Shown: piece by piece, positions 23,621 through 31,905 of the stretch
How positions within the stretch are numbered: position 1 is the stretch's first letter
How the letters are laid out: every line of letters starts with the position of its first letter
NCBI GenBank assembly: GCA_035545735.1
Contig: DASZXS010000043.1
Coordinates: 40,409 to 104,408, forward strand
Direction of reading: 5' to 3'
Length of the DNA stretch: 64,000 nucleotides
From: JAJYKC01 sp035545735
GTDB taxonomy: Bacteria; Acidobacteriota; Terriglobia; Bryobacterales; Bryobacteraceae
The notes under the pieces: model-generated
Database searches by the model: none
What the model was told of the DNA's origin: nothing
The model's input: only the letters and a program-made list of their open reading frames with translations
Made by a program: the position numbers and the translations under genes

Positions 23621-24784
23621 ATGGCCATCCCCGCATCCTACAACTTACGCAACCTGGTGGTTCGTAAAACCACGACGATCATGACCGCGCTGGGCATCGC
23701 GCTGACCGTGGCCGTGCTGTTGTCCGTCCTCGCGCTGGTGGCCGGGCTGCGCACCGCGTTTGAATCCACCGGCGATCCTGCCCAAGTCCTTGTGATGCGC
23801 AAAGGCGCGACCGCCGAGCTGAACTCGGGCATGACCCGCGCCGTATTTCAGGACATGAAGTTTAAACAGGGCATCGCGGTCGACGCGAATCGCCAGCCGC
23901 TGGCGTCGCTCGAAATCGTCACCGTAATCAACCTCGCCAGCGTGGATAGCCCCGCGGGCATGAACGTGACGCTGCGCGGCCTGCTGCCGGTGGGAATCCA
24001 GATGCGCCATCTTTCTATTCTCCAGGGCCGCTGGTTTCAAACCGGGCATCGCGAAGTGGTGGTCGGCAAAAATATCGCCAAGCGCTATCCCGGCGCGCAG
24101 CTCGGCAAGCAGCTCCGCTTCGGAAAGGGCTTGTGGGATGTCGTGGGGGTAATGGACGGCGGCCAGTCGGCGGTGAACAGCGAGATTTTTGGCGATCTGG
24201 GGCAGGTCAGCTCGGACTTCGACCGGCAGGACGGCTTAAGCTCGGTTCTCCTCCGCGCCACCGATACCGCCACCGTTCCCGCGCTCATCAATTCCCTGAA
24301 TGACGACCAGCGTTTGAACGTGGACGCCATGACCGAGCGATCCTATTACGAATCGCAGACCAACTCCGGCGCGCCGCTGCAATTTTTAGGGATTTTTGTC
24401 TCGATCATCATGGCGGTGGGTTCCAGCTTTGCGGCGATGAACACGATGTACGCGTCCGTGGCGCGGCGCTCGAAGGAGATCGGCACTCTGCGCGTGCTTG
24501 GCTTCTCGCGAGGAAGCATCCTGCTGAGCTTCTTCCTCGAATCGCTGCTGCTATCGCTTTTCGGAGGGCTGCTCGGCTGCATTCTGGTGTTGCCCTTGAA
24601 CGGGATCACCACCGGCATCGGAAGCTTTGTCACCTTCAGCGAAATCGCATTTAACTTCCGGGTGACCCCGCAGATCATGATCGCAGGCGTCCTGTTTGCT
24701 CTCTTTATGGGCGCCGTGGGAGGTCTTTTCCCCGCCCGCATGGCGGCGAAAAAAGAGATCCTCACCGCGCTTCGCGAAATTTGA
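23621..24784 (+). CDS. ABC transporter permease, FtsX/MacB type (second)
   Basis: Second permease of 387 residues, similar in design to the first but clearly diverged: N-terminal segment TTTIMTALGIALTVAVLLSV, periplasmic domain about residues 45-255, then three membrane segments with the motif SKEIGTLRVLGFSRGSILLS and the final GAVGGLFPARMAAKKEILTA. Two separate permeases imply a heterodimer, unlike MacB, where the ATPase is fused. AAAGGATCACC in front of ATG 23621 is a fair ribosome site. Confidence 0.9.
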   Translation: MAIPASYNLRNLVVRKTTTIMTALGIALTVAVLLSVLALVAGLRTAFESTGDPAQVLVMRKGATAELNSGMTRAVFQDMKFKQGIAVDANRQPLASLEIVTVINLASVDSPAGMNVTLRGLLPVGIQMRHLSILQGRWFQTGHREVVVGKNIAKRYPGAQLGKQLRFGKGLWDVVGVMDGGQSAVNSEIFGDLGQVSSDFDRQDGLSSVLLRATDTATVPALINSLNDDQRLNVDAMTERSYYESQTNSGAPLQFLGIFVSIIMAVGSSFAAMNTMYASVARRSKEIGTLRVLGFSRGSILLSFFLESLLLSLFGGLLGCILVLPLNGITTGIGSFVTFSEIAFNFRVTPQIMIAGVLFALFMGAVGGLFPARMAAKKEILTALREI

Positions 24785-24793
24785 GAATAATTC

Positions 24794-26149
24794 ATGGATG
24801 ACGAATTGAAAAGTCTGAGAATCGACCGCTCCGCAAAACGCTCCCGGGACCAGGCCTCTCCGTGGGCCACCCGCTGGATCGTTGGCGGCGTGCTGGTGTT
24901 CGTGCTGCTTGGCGCCGGGCGCTTCGCCTACAACCGCCTGAACGCCGCAACGGAAGTGGACATCACCCGCGTGCGCGCCGCTTCCACCGGCGGCGCGGGA
25001 GAGGAAGGCCGCCAGGTGATCCTGAACGCGACCGGCTACATTATCGCCGCCCACAAAATCGAAGTGGCCGCGAAAGTAGTCGGCAAGGTTGCCTGGATCG
25101 GCGTGGACAAAGGCGACCGGGTGGCCCAGGGACAGGTAATGGTGCGCCTCGAGGACGACGAGTATCGCGCCCAACTTCTACAGGCCGAAGGGCAGCTTGA
25201 AAATCTCCAGGCGAAGCTCCAAGAACTCGAGAACGGGGCCCGCCCCGAGGAGATCGCTAAAGCCCGGGCCGACATGGAGCAGAGCCAGGCGGACGTCGTG
25301 AATGCGAAGGTTACCCTGGACCGCACCGCGGAACTCGTCCGTGACGGAGTTCTCTCCAGGCAGTCGCTCGACGACGCGCGCGCGAAGTACGATGCCTATT
25401 CCGCCCGCACACTCTCCCTCAAACACACGTACGATCTGGAAAAACTCGGGCCTCGCAAAGAAGAGATCGAAGCCCAGCGGGCGGCCGTGAAGCAGGCGCA
25501 GGGCAACCTGGACTTTGCGAAAACTCAATTGGAGAACACCGTAATCCGGGCTCCCGTAGCCGGGACAATCCTCGAACGCAACGTAGAAAAAGGCGAGTTC
25601 GTCACCACCGGGTTCGTCGGCGATAAAGGCGCGAAAGGTTATGTGGTGTCGCTCGCCAACTTAAACGACTTGCAGGTCGAACTCGACATCAATCAGAACG
25701 ATTTCGCCAAGCTCTCACCGGATCAGAAAGGCATTGTGACCACCGACGCCTATCCCGACCGGAAATACGACGGCGTAATTCAAGAGATTTCTCCGGAAGC
25801 CAACCGGCAGAAAGCGACTGTACAAGTGAAGGTTCAGGTGCTTCGTCCGGACAGCTACCTCCGCCCCGAAATGAACGCGAGCGTCGCCTTCTATAGCGAG
25901 CCAAAGGCGGGCGCCGGCGGAGCGGCGGCGCCTGTCAAACCGCTGCTGGTGATCCCCTCCTCCGCGATTCGCGACGGTGCCGTGTTTGTTGTCGTGGACG
26001 GGAAAGCGGTGAAGCGCCCGGTGCAAGCGGGAGGGACTACATCCCAGGGCGTTCAGATTTCCAGCGGCTTGATCGGCGGAGAGGATCTGATTCTCAATCC
26101 GCCCGCCGGCCTCAAGGACGGACAGAAGGTAAAGCAGAAGCAATCCTAA
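24794..26149 (+). CDS. Periplasmic adaptor (membrane fusion, HlyD/MacA-type) protein
   Basis: Membrane-anchored adaptor linking inner-membrane permease to an outer-membrane channel. The 451 residues have a basic N-terminus, one membrane segment (about 27-44), barrel and lipoyl half-motifs (GYIIAAHKIEVAAKVVGKVA, then IRAPVAGTILERNVEKGEFV), and between them a long alpha-helical hairpin (about residues 125-255, heptad-rich with LQAEGQLENLQAKLQELENG). The C-terminal beta part ends in PPAGLKDGQKVKQKQS. No TolC-like gene is near, so the outer channel must be encoded elsewhere. It lies 9 bases after the second permease. Confidence 0.9.
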   Translation: MDDELKSLRIDRSAKRSRDQASPWATRWIVGGVLVFVLLGAGRFAYNRLNAATEVDITRVRAASTGGAGEEGRQVILNATGYIIAAHKIEVAAKVVGKVAWIGVDKGDRVAQGQVMVRLEDDEYRAQLLQAEGQLENLQAKLQELENGARPEEIAKARADMEQSQADVVNAKVTLDRTAELVRDGVLSRQSLDDARAKYDAYSARTLSLKHTYDLEKLGPRKEEIEAQRAAVKQAQGNLDFAKTQLENTVIRAPVAGTILERNVEKGEFVTTGFVGDKGAKGYVVSLANLNDLQVELDINQNDFAKLSPDQKGIVTTDAYPDRKYDGVIQEISPEANRQKATVQVKVQVLRPDSYLRPEMNASVAFYSEPKAGAGGAAAPVKPLLVIPSSAIRDGAVFVVVDGKAVKRPVQAGGTTSQGVQISSGLIGGEDLILNPPAGLKDGQKVKQKQS

Positions 26150-26173
26150 GCAAGCTCAACATAGGAGATCCTC

Positions 26174-26899
26174 ATGAGTATCGTTATTGAGACCCGCAAA
26201 TTGACCAAGGAATACGTCCGCGACGAATTTCATGTGGTGGCTTTAAAGGACGCTGACCTCGAGGTTCAAAAAGGCGACTTCGTCGCGCTGATGGGTCCCT
26301 CCGGCTCCGGAAAATCCACCCTGCTTCACCTGATTGCCGCGATGGACCGGCCCACCGAAGGCGACATCAGGGTGCTGGGCGAGGATCTGCGCGCGCTCAG
26401 CGACCGCGCAATCGCCCACTGGCGGAACGTTCACATCGGCTTCATCTTCCAGTCCTTCAACTTGATTCCCGTCCTTAGCGCGCTCGAGAACGTCGAGCTG
26501 CCCCTCAAGTTGACGAACCTCAAAAGCAAGGAACGCAATGAGCACGCGGCGACCGCACTCCGGCTCGTTGGGCTGGGCGACCGGCTGGGACATTATCCCC
26601 GCCAGCTCTCGGGCGGCCAGGAGCAGCGCGTCGCCATTGCGCGCGCGATTGTTACCGATCCGGATTTAATTCTCGCCGACGAACCTACCGGAAACCTCGA
26701 CGCCGCCTCGGCGCAGGAGGTCCTGACGCTGCTATCGAGATTGAACAAAGAGTTCGGAAAAACCATCGTCATGGTGACACACGATCCCCACGCGGCAAGT
26801 TTCGCCAGCCGGGTCCGCCATCTGGAGAAGGGTGTCCTCATTCCGGAAGGGCAATTGCCCGAAGACTGGACCGTCCCTCAGAAACAGGCCCAGGCCTGA
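26174..26899 (+). CDS. ABC transporter ATPase, LolD/MacB-like
   Basis: ATPase subunit of 241 residues driving the two permeases. Walker A is MGPSGSGKSTLLHLIAAMD, the Q-loop is in FIFQSFNLIPVLSALENVEL, signature LSGGQEQRVAIARAI, Walker B LILADEPTGNLD and H-loop VMVTHDP. The sequence is of the LolD/MacB/YknY group, which usually exports lipoproteins, peptides or antibiotics rather than importing solutes. AGGAG lies 8 bases before ATG 26174. It closes the operon; the four genes resemble the Bacillus YknWXYZ and MacAB systems. Confidence 0.94.
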   Translation: MSIVIETRKLTKEYVRDEFHVVALKDADLEVQKGDFVALMGPSGSGKSTLLHLIAAMDRPTEGDIRVLGEDLRALSDRAIAHWRNVHIGFIFQSFNLIPVLSALENVELPLKLTNLKSKERNEHAATALRLVGLGDRLGHYPRQLSGGQEQRVAIARAIVTDPDLILADEPTGNLDAASAQEVLTLLSRLNKEFGKTIVMVTHDPHAASFASRVRHLEKGVLIPEGQLPEDWTVPQKQAQA

Positions 26900-26960
26900 A
26901 GCTCCCGGGACAGAAATCAAAAGCAATTAAAGTAAGCCTTCGACCTGTTTTCTTTCCTTG

Positions 26961-26989
26961 TTGACAAGTACAACCGGGGACGTTATTGT
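26961..26989 (+). promoter_or_regulatory. Sigma-70-type promoter of the agaS operon
   Basis: TTGACA (26961-26966), 17-base spacer, TATTGT (26984-26989). Transcription would start near 26996, which rules out a TTG start at 26986 for agaS and supports ATG 27013. Confidence 0.75.
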
Positions 26990-27012
26990 CAAAGTTGCCG
27001 CACTGCGGCTAT

Positions 27013-28086
27013 ATGGAAATGGCTGGTACGGGATCAAATGGCACGGCGCTGGGCAACACGACGCATTCAGAGATTTTTCAACAACCGGGCATGTGGCTCG
27101 ACACGCTGCGCCGGCTGGCAGCGTCGCCGCTCCAGGTAGGCTTTCCCGCTCTAATTACCGGCGCGGGTACATCCTATTACGCCGCGCTGGCGATTGAGGG
27201 AGCGTGGCCGGGGGCGCGAGCAGTCGCGAGCACCGACCTGATTCTCGATCTGCGCCGTTACGTCCCGGAGATCCGAACGGTGGTTTCGGTCGCCCGCTCC
27301 GGCGACAGCCCCGAGAGCGCCGGTGTGGTGCAGAGCATTCAGCAGGCTTACCCCGAAACGCGGCACATCGCCATCACCTGCAACGCGGAGGGCAAACTCG
27401 CGCGCCTCTCCGGAGTGCAGACTCTGCTGCTGAATCCACGCACCAACGACCGCAGTCTGGTGATGACCAGTTCGTTTTCGAACCTGACGCTCGCCGGCAT
27501 TCTGCTGGGGCGGGGCGGGAGGTGGATCGAAGAACTGCCGCCGGTCATCGCGGCCTGTGAAGAAGGGCTCCCGGCCATCGAGGAACTCGCCGGGCGGGTG
27601 GCGGATCTGGGAAAAACTCGGGTGGCGTTCCTCGCTTCGCCGAGTCTCTCCGGCGCCGCGCGGGAAGCGAGCCTGAAGGTCCTGGAAATGACCGCCGGCC
27701 GCGTGATTCCTTTGACCGAGACCTACCTGGGCCTCCGTCACGGGCCGATGAGCTTCCTCAAGCCGGAGATGCCGGTGGTTTGTTTCCTTTCCTCCGACCC
27801 ATCCGTGCAGCGCTACGAACTCGATCTGATCGCCGAGCTAAGAGCCAAGGGGCTGGGATTCCTGGTAGGCATCGCGCCCCGCGGCGTGCCGGAAGATCCA
27901 TTCGACCTGGTGATTTCCACGCCCGCCCAGGACCTGCCGGACTGGCTGCGAACTCCGTTCGATATCGTGTTCGCGCAGCTTCTGGGGCTTCATCTGAGTT
28001 TGCGTTCCGGGCTCGACCCCGACAATCCGAGTCCGGGAAGCGTAATTACGCGTGTGGTCCAGGGAGTGACCATCTACGGGCGCTGA
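27013..28086 (+). CDS. agaS: AgaS-type SIS-domain sugar-phosphate aldose/ketose isomerase or deaminase
   Basis: Two-SIS-domain protein of 357 residues resembling AgaS (galactosamine-6-phosphate deaminase/isomerase) and the isomerase half of GlmS. Sugar-phosphate loops are PALITGAGTSYYAALAIEGA, SVARSGDSPESAGVVQSIQQ and, in the second domain, FLASPSLSGAAREASLKVLE. The C-terminal TETYLGLRHGPMSFLKPEMP is characteristic of AgaS. ATG 27013 is chosen because the promoter covers the earlier TTG. It is followed by a kinase of the phosphofructokinase family and a DeoR regulator, which fits conversion of an amino sugar phosphate to tagatose- or fructose-6-phosphate followed by phosphorylation. Confidence 0.88.
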   Translation: MEMAGTGSNGTALGNTTHSEIFQQPGMWLDTLRRLAASPLQVGFPALITGAGTSYYAALAIEGAWPGARAVASTDLILDLRRYVPEIRTVVSVARSGDSPESAGVVQSIQQAYPETRHIAITCNAEGKLARLSGVQTLLLNPRTNDRSLVMTSSFSNLTLAGILLGRGGRWIEELPPVIAACEEGLPAIEELAGRVADLGKTRVAFLASPSLSGAAREASLKVLEMTAGRVIPLTETYLGLRHGPMSFLKPEMPVVCFLSSDPSVQRYELDLIAELRAKGLGFLVGIAPRGVPEDPFDLVISTPAQDLPDWLRTPFDIVFAQLLGLHLSLRSGLDPDNPSPGSVITRVVQGVTIYGR

Positions 28087-28141
28087 GCGGCCTACCCTTC
28101 CCGGCGCGGCGATCGTCCTTCACGGAGGCGGCCCCACGGCG

Positions 28142-29272
28142 GTGTTGAACGCAAGTCTCGCCGGTGTGGTGGAGGCGTGCCGCGCTGAGCCGTCGGTCAC
28201 CGCGCTCTATGGCGCCGAGCACGGCGCCGCGGGTCTCTTGGAAGAATCGCTCATCGACCTCTACGCGGAAGATCCGCCGGCTTGGGACCGGATCGCACGG
28301 ATGCCCGGCTCCGTTCTCGGCTCGACACGCCGCAAGGTGGGGGCCGAAGACTATGCGCGGATGCTCGACATCTTCGCGCGGTACGGCGTCCGCTTTGTCC
28401 TCGCCAACGGCGGAAATGGGACCATGCAAATGGCCGACGAGCTGGGCAAAGCGGCGGAGGCTTCCGGAAGCGGCCTGCGCGTGATCGGAATTCCGAAAAC
28501 CATCGATAACGACCTGTTCGGCACCGACCATACTCCCGGTTACGGGTCGGCGGCGCGTTTCTTCGCTTCCGCCCTGCGCGACATCGGAGCCGATAATCTC
28601 GCTCTCCCCGGCGTGACGTTCGTCGAGATCCTGGGGCGGAACGCGGGGTGGCTGGCGGCCGCATGCTCGCTCGCCCGCACGCGGGAGGATGACGCCCCCC
28701 ATCTGATTTATTTCCCCGAACGCCGCCTGCCCTTCGAGCGCATCCTGGCCGATGTCGAAGCTGTCTATCGCCGCCTGGGAAGGGTCGTGGTCGCGGTATG
28801 CGAGGGGCAGCTCAACGAAAAGGGCGAGCCGTTCGGCGCGGACGTCCGGACGTCGAGCCGTGCCCCGCTTGCACTCAATCTGGCGCACGTCCTGGCGCAG
28901 CGCACCGCCGCGGCATTGAAGATTTCCGCGCGCAGCGAAAAACCCGGCCTTCTGGGGCGTTCCTGCTCCGCGCTGGCGTCCGGGATTGACCGGAACGAAG
29001 CCCGCATGTGCGGCCGCGCCGCGGTCGAGGCCTGCGTTTCCGGCGAAACCCGGAGAATGGTCACGTTAATCCGCGAAGAAGGCCCCGCCTACTCCTGCCG
29101 CTGCGGCTCCATCGCCATCGGGGAGGTTGCGGGCCGCGAGCGCCTGCTTCCGGAAGAGTGGATTCCTGCAGAGGCCTCCGCGGACTTGCCGGAGTTCCGT
29201 GCGTGGGCGCGCCCGCTCATTGGAGACCTGGAGACCCGGGTGGTGTTGCGCCGCGTCAGAATTGTTCGATAA
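28142..29272 (+). CDS. 6-phosphofructokinase-like (PfkA superfamily) sugar kinase; true 5' end unclear
   Basis: Kinase acting on fructose- or tagatose-6-phosphate. Conserved blocks are VRFVLANGGNGTMQMADELG, VIGIPKTIDNDLFGTDHTPG (catalytic Asp in TIDND), FVEILGRNAGWLAAACSLAR and FERILADVEAVYRRLG. GTG 28142 is the first normal start codon and gives 376 residues, but in-frame sequence upstream back to 28070 encodes IVLHGGGPTAVLNASLAGVV across the start, i.e. the Gly-rich nucleotide/PPi loop of the family. The real protein therefore most likely begins before 28121, although no ATG, GTG or TTG exists there. The binding residues are mixed: Gly in GGNGT as in ATP enzymes, Lys in PKTIDND as in PPi enzymes. 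Confidence 0.85.
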   Translation: MLNASLAGVVEACRAEPSVTALYGAEHGAAGLLEESLIDLYAEDPPAWDRIARMPGSVLGSTRRKVGAEDYARMLDIFARYGVRFVLANGGNGTMQMADELGKAAEASGSGLRVIGIPKTIDNDLFGTDHTPGYGSAARFFASALRDIGADNLALPGVTFVEILGRNAGWLAAACSLARTREDDAPHLIYFPERRLPFERILADVEAVYRRLGRVVVAVCEGQLNEKGEPFGADVRTSSRAPLALNLAHVLAQRTAAALKISARSEKPGLLGRSCSALASGIDRNEARMCGRAAVEACVSGETRRMVTLIREEGPAYSCRCGSIAIGEVAGRERLLPEEWIPAEASADLPEFRAWARPLIGDLETRVVLRRVRIVR

Positions 29273-29299
29273 TTGTTCGTTCACCCGCGGAGGATCGCA

Positions 29300-30148
29300 A
29301 TGGCTCCGTGGGAGCAGGAGAAATTATCTTTCCGCATGCGGACAGCTAACTCGGCACCAAAACTAAACCGGCCACAGCGTTTGATGACCGAAGAGCGCCG
29401 GCGCGAAATCCTGGCGCTGCTCGGGCAGCAGGGCCGCGTAACCGTGGAGGACCTGACCAGGCGGTTTTCGGTTTCAGCAGTCACCGCCCGAGGCGATCTG
29501 GACGCGTTATCGGCCGCTGGAGCGCTGGTCCGTTCGCACGGCGGCGCGGTCCCCCCGCTGAATCCCGCCCAGGATTATCCACTCGCCGTCAAGGAGTCCA
29601 TCCACCAGGAAGAGAAGGTCCGCATCGCGCGCGCCGCGGCCCAGCTTGTGAAATCGGGACAGACCATTATTCTGGACGCCGGCACCACCGCGGCCCAGGT
29701 CGCACTCCAGATCAAAAAACTCAAGCTGCCCTCCTTGACTGTGATTACACACGCGCTCAACATCGCCGCGCGCCTGGCCGATGCGCCGAACATCAGCATC
29801 ATTTTCATCGGTGGGATCATGCGCCCTCTCTCCACCTCCTGCGTGGGACCGCACGCCGAACAGATGATGCGCGATCTCCATGCCGATCATTTCTTCGTCT
29901 CCGTCGATGGACTGGACCCCGACGTGGGCCTCTCGACGCCGGACATTCTGGAGGCGCAGCTCAACACGGTAATGATTCGCTCCGCCAAGGAAACCACCGT
30001 GATTTCCGACGCCAGCAAATTCGGCCGGCGCAGCCTTTCGGTCATCGGAGGAATTGACAGCATTCAGCGGGTCATCACCGATGCGCACGTGTCGCCCGGG
30101 ATGGTAGACACTCTCCGGTCCCACGGGATAGAAGTGATTATTGTCTGA
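29300..30148 (+). CDS. DeoR-family sugar-phosphate-responsive repressor (AgaR/GlpR-like)
   Basis: A 282-residue regulator. The DeoR helix-turn-helix is at about residues 30-85 (TEERRREILALLGQQGRVTV, EDLTRRFSVSAVTARGDLDA, LVRSHGGAVPP) and the C-terminal sugar-phosphate sensor has LDAGTTAAQVALQIKKL and VISDASKFGRRSLSVIGG. ATG 29300 is chosen because GGAGG lies six bases upstream; many relatives would start at ATG 29384 (MTEERRREIL). It follows the kinase gene by 27 bases and probably represses the agaS-kinase operon in the absence of its sugar phosphate. Its 3' end overlaps the opposite-strand SDR gene by 11 bases. Confidence 0.9.
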   Translation: MAPWEQEKLSFRMRTANSAPKLNRPQRLMTEERRREILALLGQQGRVTVEDLTRRFSVSAVTARGDLDALSAAGALVRSHGGAVPPLNPAQDYPLAVKESIHQEEKVRIARAAAQLVKSGQTIILDAGTTAAQVALQIKKLKLPSLTVITHALNIAARLADAPNISIIFIGGIMRPLSTSCVGPHAEQMMRDLHADHFFVSVDGLDPDVGLSTPDILEAQLNTVMIRSAKETTVISDASKFGRRSLSVIGGIDSIQRVITDAHVSPGMVDTLRSHGIEVIIV

Positions 30149-31019
30149 GCCCGGCTTCCCGTGCCTCTTCTTCGAGGCAGGCGGGAATGCCCTCCCGGTA
30201 AGAAGGGTATCGTAGGCTGACTCCCAGCAGACGCCGGATGGCGCTGCCATCCACCTTGCGGTTGGAGCGGCGAGTTTCCGGAATCGAGCTATCTCCGCAA
30301 GCCTCCGGCAGCTTCAAGCCCATGGACTCCGCGCAGAACGCGGCGATTTCCCCGGAGGGGCACGGATGCGCGTCGGCTACCGGGAACGAGCCGGTGAGAG
30401 GGGAGAACAGCGCTGCCTCCACGTGCGCCGCTAAGTCGTCCACGTGGATACGGCTAATGAAATTTTCGCCGGCTGAGCCAGAATGAAACGTCCCCCGGCG
30501 GAGTGAGACGTGCGCCCCGCGGCCCGGTCCGTAGATCGCCGCCGGACGGAGAATCAATGCCCGCCAAGGCCCATTCCGGACGGCGGCTTCCGTCTCCACG
30601 CGCGCGATGGCGCGGGGAGTCCGGGGCAGCACCGGCGTGTTTTCGTCAACCTCGGCGGCCGGGCCGTAGACGCCGGTGGTGGAAAGGTAGACCACCCGCG
30701 CGGCGGTCCTTCCGATGAGCTTCAGGATTTCCCGATCCCAGCCTCCCTCAATCGACGGAAGCGAATGGAGAATAACCGCCCCCGGCGGGACCGTCTGCAG
30801 AAGGCGCTCCCAATGGTCCGGCAGGCTCGCCTCGACCACTTGCCCGCCCGCCGCTGCAACCGCGGAGAGGTTGGAACTCGTTCGTGTGACAGCGGTTACA
30901 ACGCAGCCGCGCGTCAGCAGGCGCGCCGCCACCCGTTTTCCGGTAAACCCGCAGCCGAGTATCACAATGTGAGGTTCGCCCGCCACCAGTACCAGTTTGT
31001 CATGATGGGAATAAGCCAT
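30138..31019 (-). CDS. NAD-dependent epimerase/dehydratase-like SDR protein (YeeZ type)
   Basis: Extended short-chain dehydrogenase of 293 residues. The Rossmann loop is HIVILGCGFTGKRVAARLLT (GxGxxG); further SDR blocks are VVYLSTTGVYGPAAEVDENT and RALILRPAAIYGPGRGAHVS, with the lower-domain SRIHVDDLAAHVEAALFSP. The usual YxxxK catalytic pair is not evident, as in the YeeZ group, so catalysis is doubtful. ATG 31019 shares its bases with the start of the opposite-strand gene; GTG at about residue 13, just before AGEPHIVILGCG, is an alternative that would free the promoter region. Confidence 0.82.
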   Translation of the reverse strand: MAYSHHDKLVLVAGEPHIVILGCGFTGKRVAARLLTRGCVVTAVTRTSSNLSAVAAAGGQVVEASLPDHWERLLQTVPPGAVILHSLPSIEGGWDREILKLIGRTAARVVYLSTTGVYGPAAEVDENTPVLPRTPRAIARVETEAAVRNGPWRALILRPAAIYGPGRGAHVSLRRGTFHSGSAGENFISRIHVDDLAAHVEAALFSPLTGSFPVADAHPCPSGEIAAFCAESMGLKLPEACGDSSIPETRRSNRKVDGSAIRRLLGVSLRYPSYREGIPACLEEEAREAGLRQ

Positions 31020-31824
31020 GGATGCGTTCCTCTCCGCCTGGCGCTGCCCTGTTTTGCTTTTAGCCGCGAGCGCAGCCGCCCTGATTTACTACTTCGTCTT
31101 CGTACGCCCCCTTAGCCCGGGCCGGATCGCCAGCTTCACTGCCGGACTGGCGCTCCTGATTTTCTTGGCCGCCTCCCCGCTGGACCGTTTGGCCCGGGAA
31201 TATCTTTTGAGCGCCGAAGCCTTGATTCACGTTGCCGCCGCGCTGGTGACGCCACTTTTTCTGGTTGTGGCATTTCCGCCCGCGGACGGCACGCCCGCCA
31301 AGGGCCCGGCGCTGCCAGTCCTGTGCTGGCTGGCCGGCTCAATCAGCTTTTCGGTCTGGTATCTGCCGGCGTTGCTCGATTCGGCACTCCGGACGCCCTG
31401 GCTCTGGGACCTGATGTTATTGACCCTGGCCGGAGGAGGCGTGGCCCTTTGGTGGCCGCTTTTTGGCCCGGTAAGGGCTCGCAGGATCAAGCCGGTGCCG
31501 GCCGGAATCTGGTATCTGTTCGCCGCGATGATCTGGTGTTCTTTCGTCGGCATGATCCTGGCATTCACCGGTCTCGACCGGTACCAACCCTACGTCCGGT
31601 CGACCGACACGCTGAACATCCTGTCGTTCATCCGCAATGATCTGGAGTTGACCCGCTCGGCAGACCAGGAAACCGGCGGCATGCTGGTGTGGCTGTGCAC
31701 GATGCTTGTATTTCTCAACACAATCATGGTGTTGTTCTACAAGTGGTACAAGTCGCCTGAGGTCCGGAACGAATTTGCGGCGCCGTCGGGAGAGATTAAA
31801 AAAGCGAGGGAAGACCAGGCTTAG
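31018..31824 (+). CDS. CtaG-like (caa3-type) cytochrome c oxidase assembly membrane protein
   Basis: Polytopic inner-membrane protein of 268 residues with about seven hydrophobic segments. The family pattern is visible: early segment WRCPVLLLAASAAALIYYFV, ASPLDRLAREYLLSAEALIH with the conserved His, a middle pair of helices ending WWPLFGPVRARRIKPVPAGI, and C-terminal LVWLCTMLVFLNTIMVLFYK. Bacillus CtaG is needed for caa3 oxidase copper-centre assembly; here no oxidase subunit gene is in the window. It starts at ATG 31018 (CCATGG), on top of the divergent SDR start. No T-run terminator follows. Confidence 0.78.
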   Translation: MDAFLSAWRCPVLLLAASAAALIYYFVFVRPLSPGRIASFTAGLALLIFLAASPLDRLAREYLLSAEALIHVAAALVTPLFLVVAFPPADGTPAKGPALPVLCWLAGSISFSVWYLPALLDSALRTPWLWDLMLLTLAGGGVALWWPLFGPVRARRIKPVPAGIWYLFAAMIWCSFVGMILAFTGLDRYQPYVRSTDTLNILSFIRNDLELTRSADQETGGMLVWLCTMLVFLNTIMVLFYKWYKSPEVRNEFAAPSGEIKKAREDQA

Positions 31825-31905
31825 CCCTCCCTCGAAATGGACTGTCCAGACTGTGCTACACAGTGGAACACTAAGACGGCAGAAATGTTTCGAGCTTGAA
31901 TGGTT

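Noticed and set aside
31805..31834. Inverted repeat CGAGGG/CCCTCG at the end of the CtaG-like gene as a terminator
   Set aside because: The stem is short, lies largely within the coding end, and no T-run follows.
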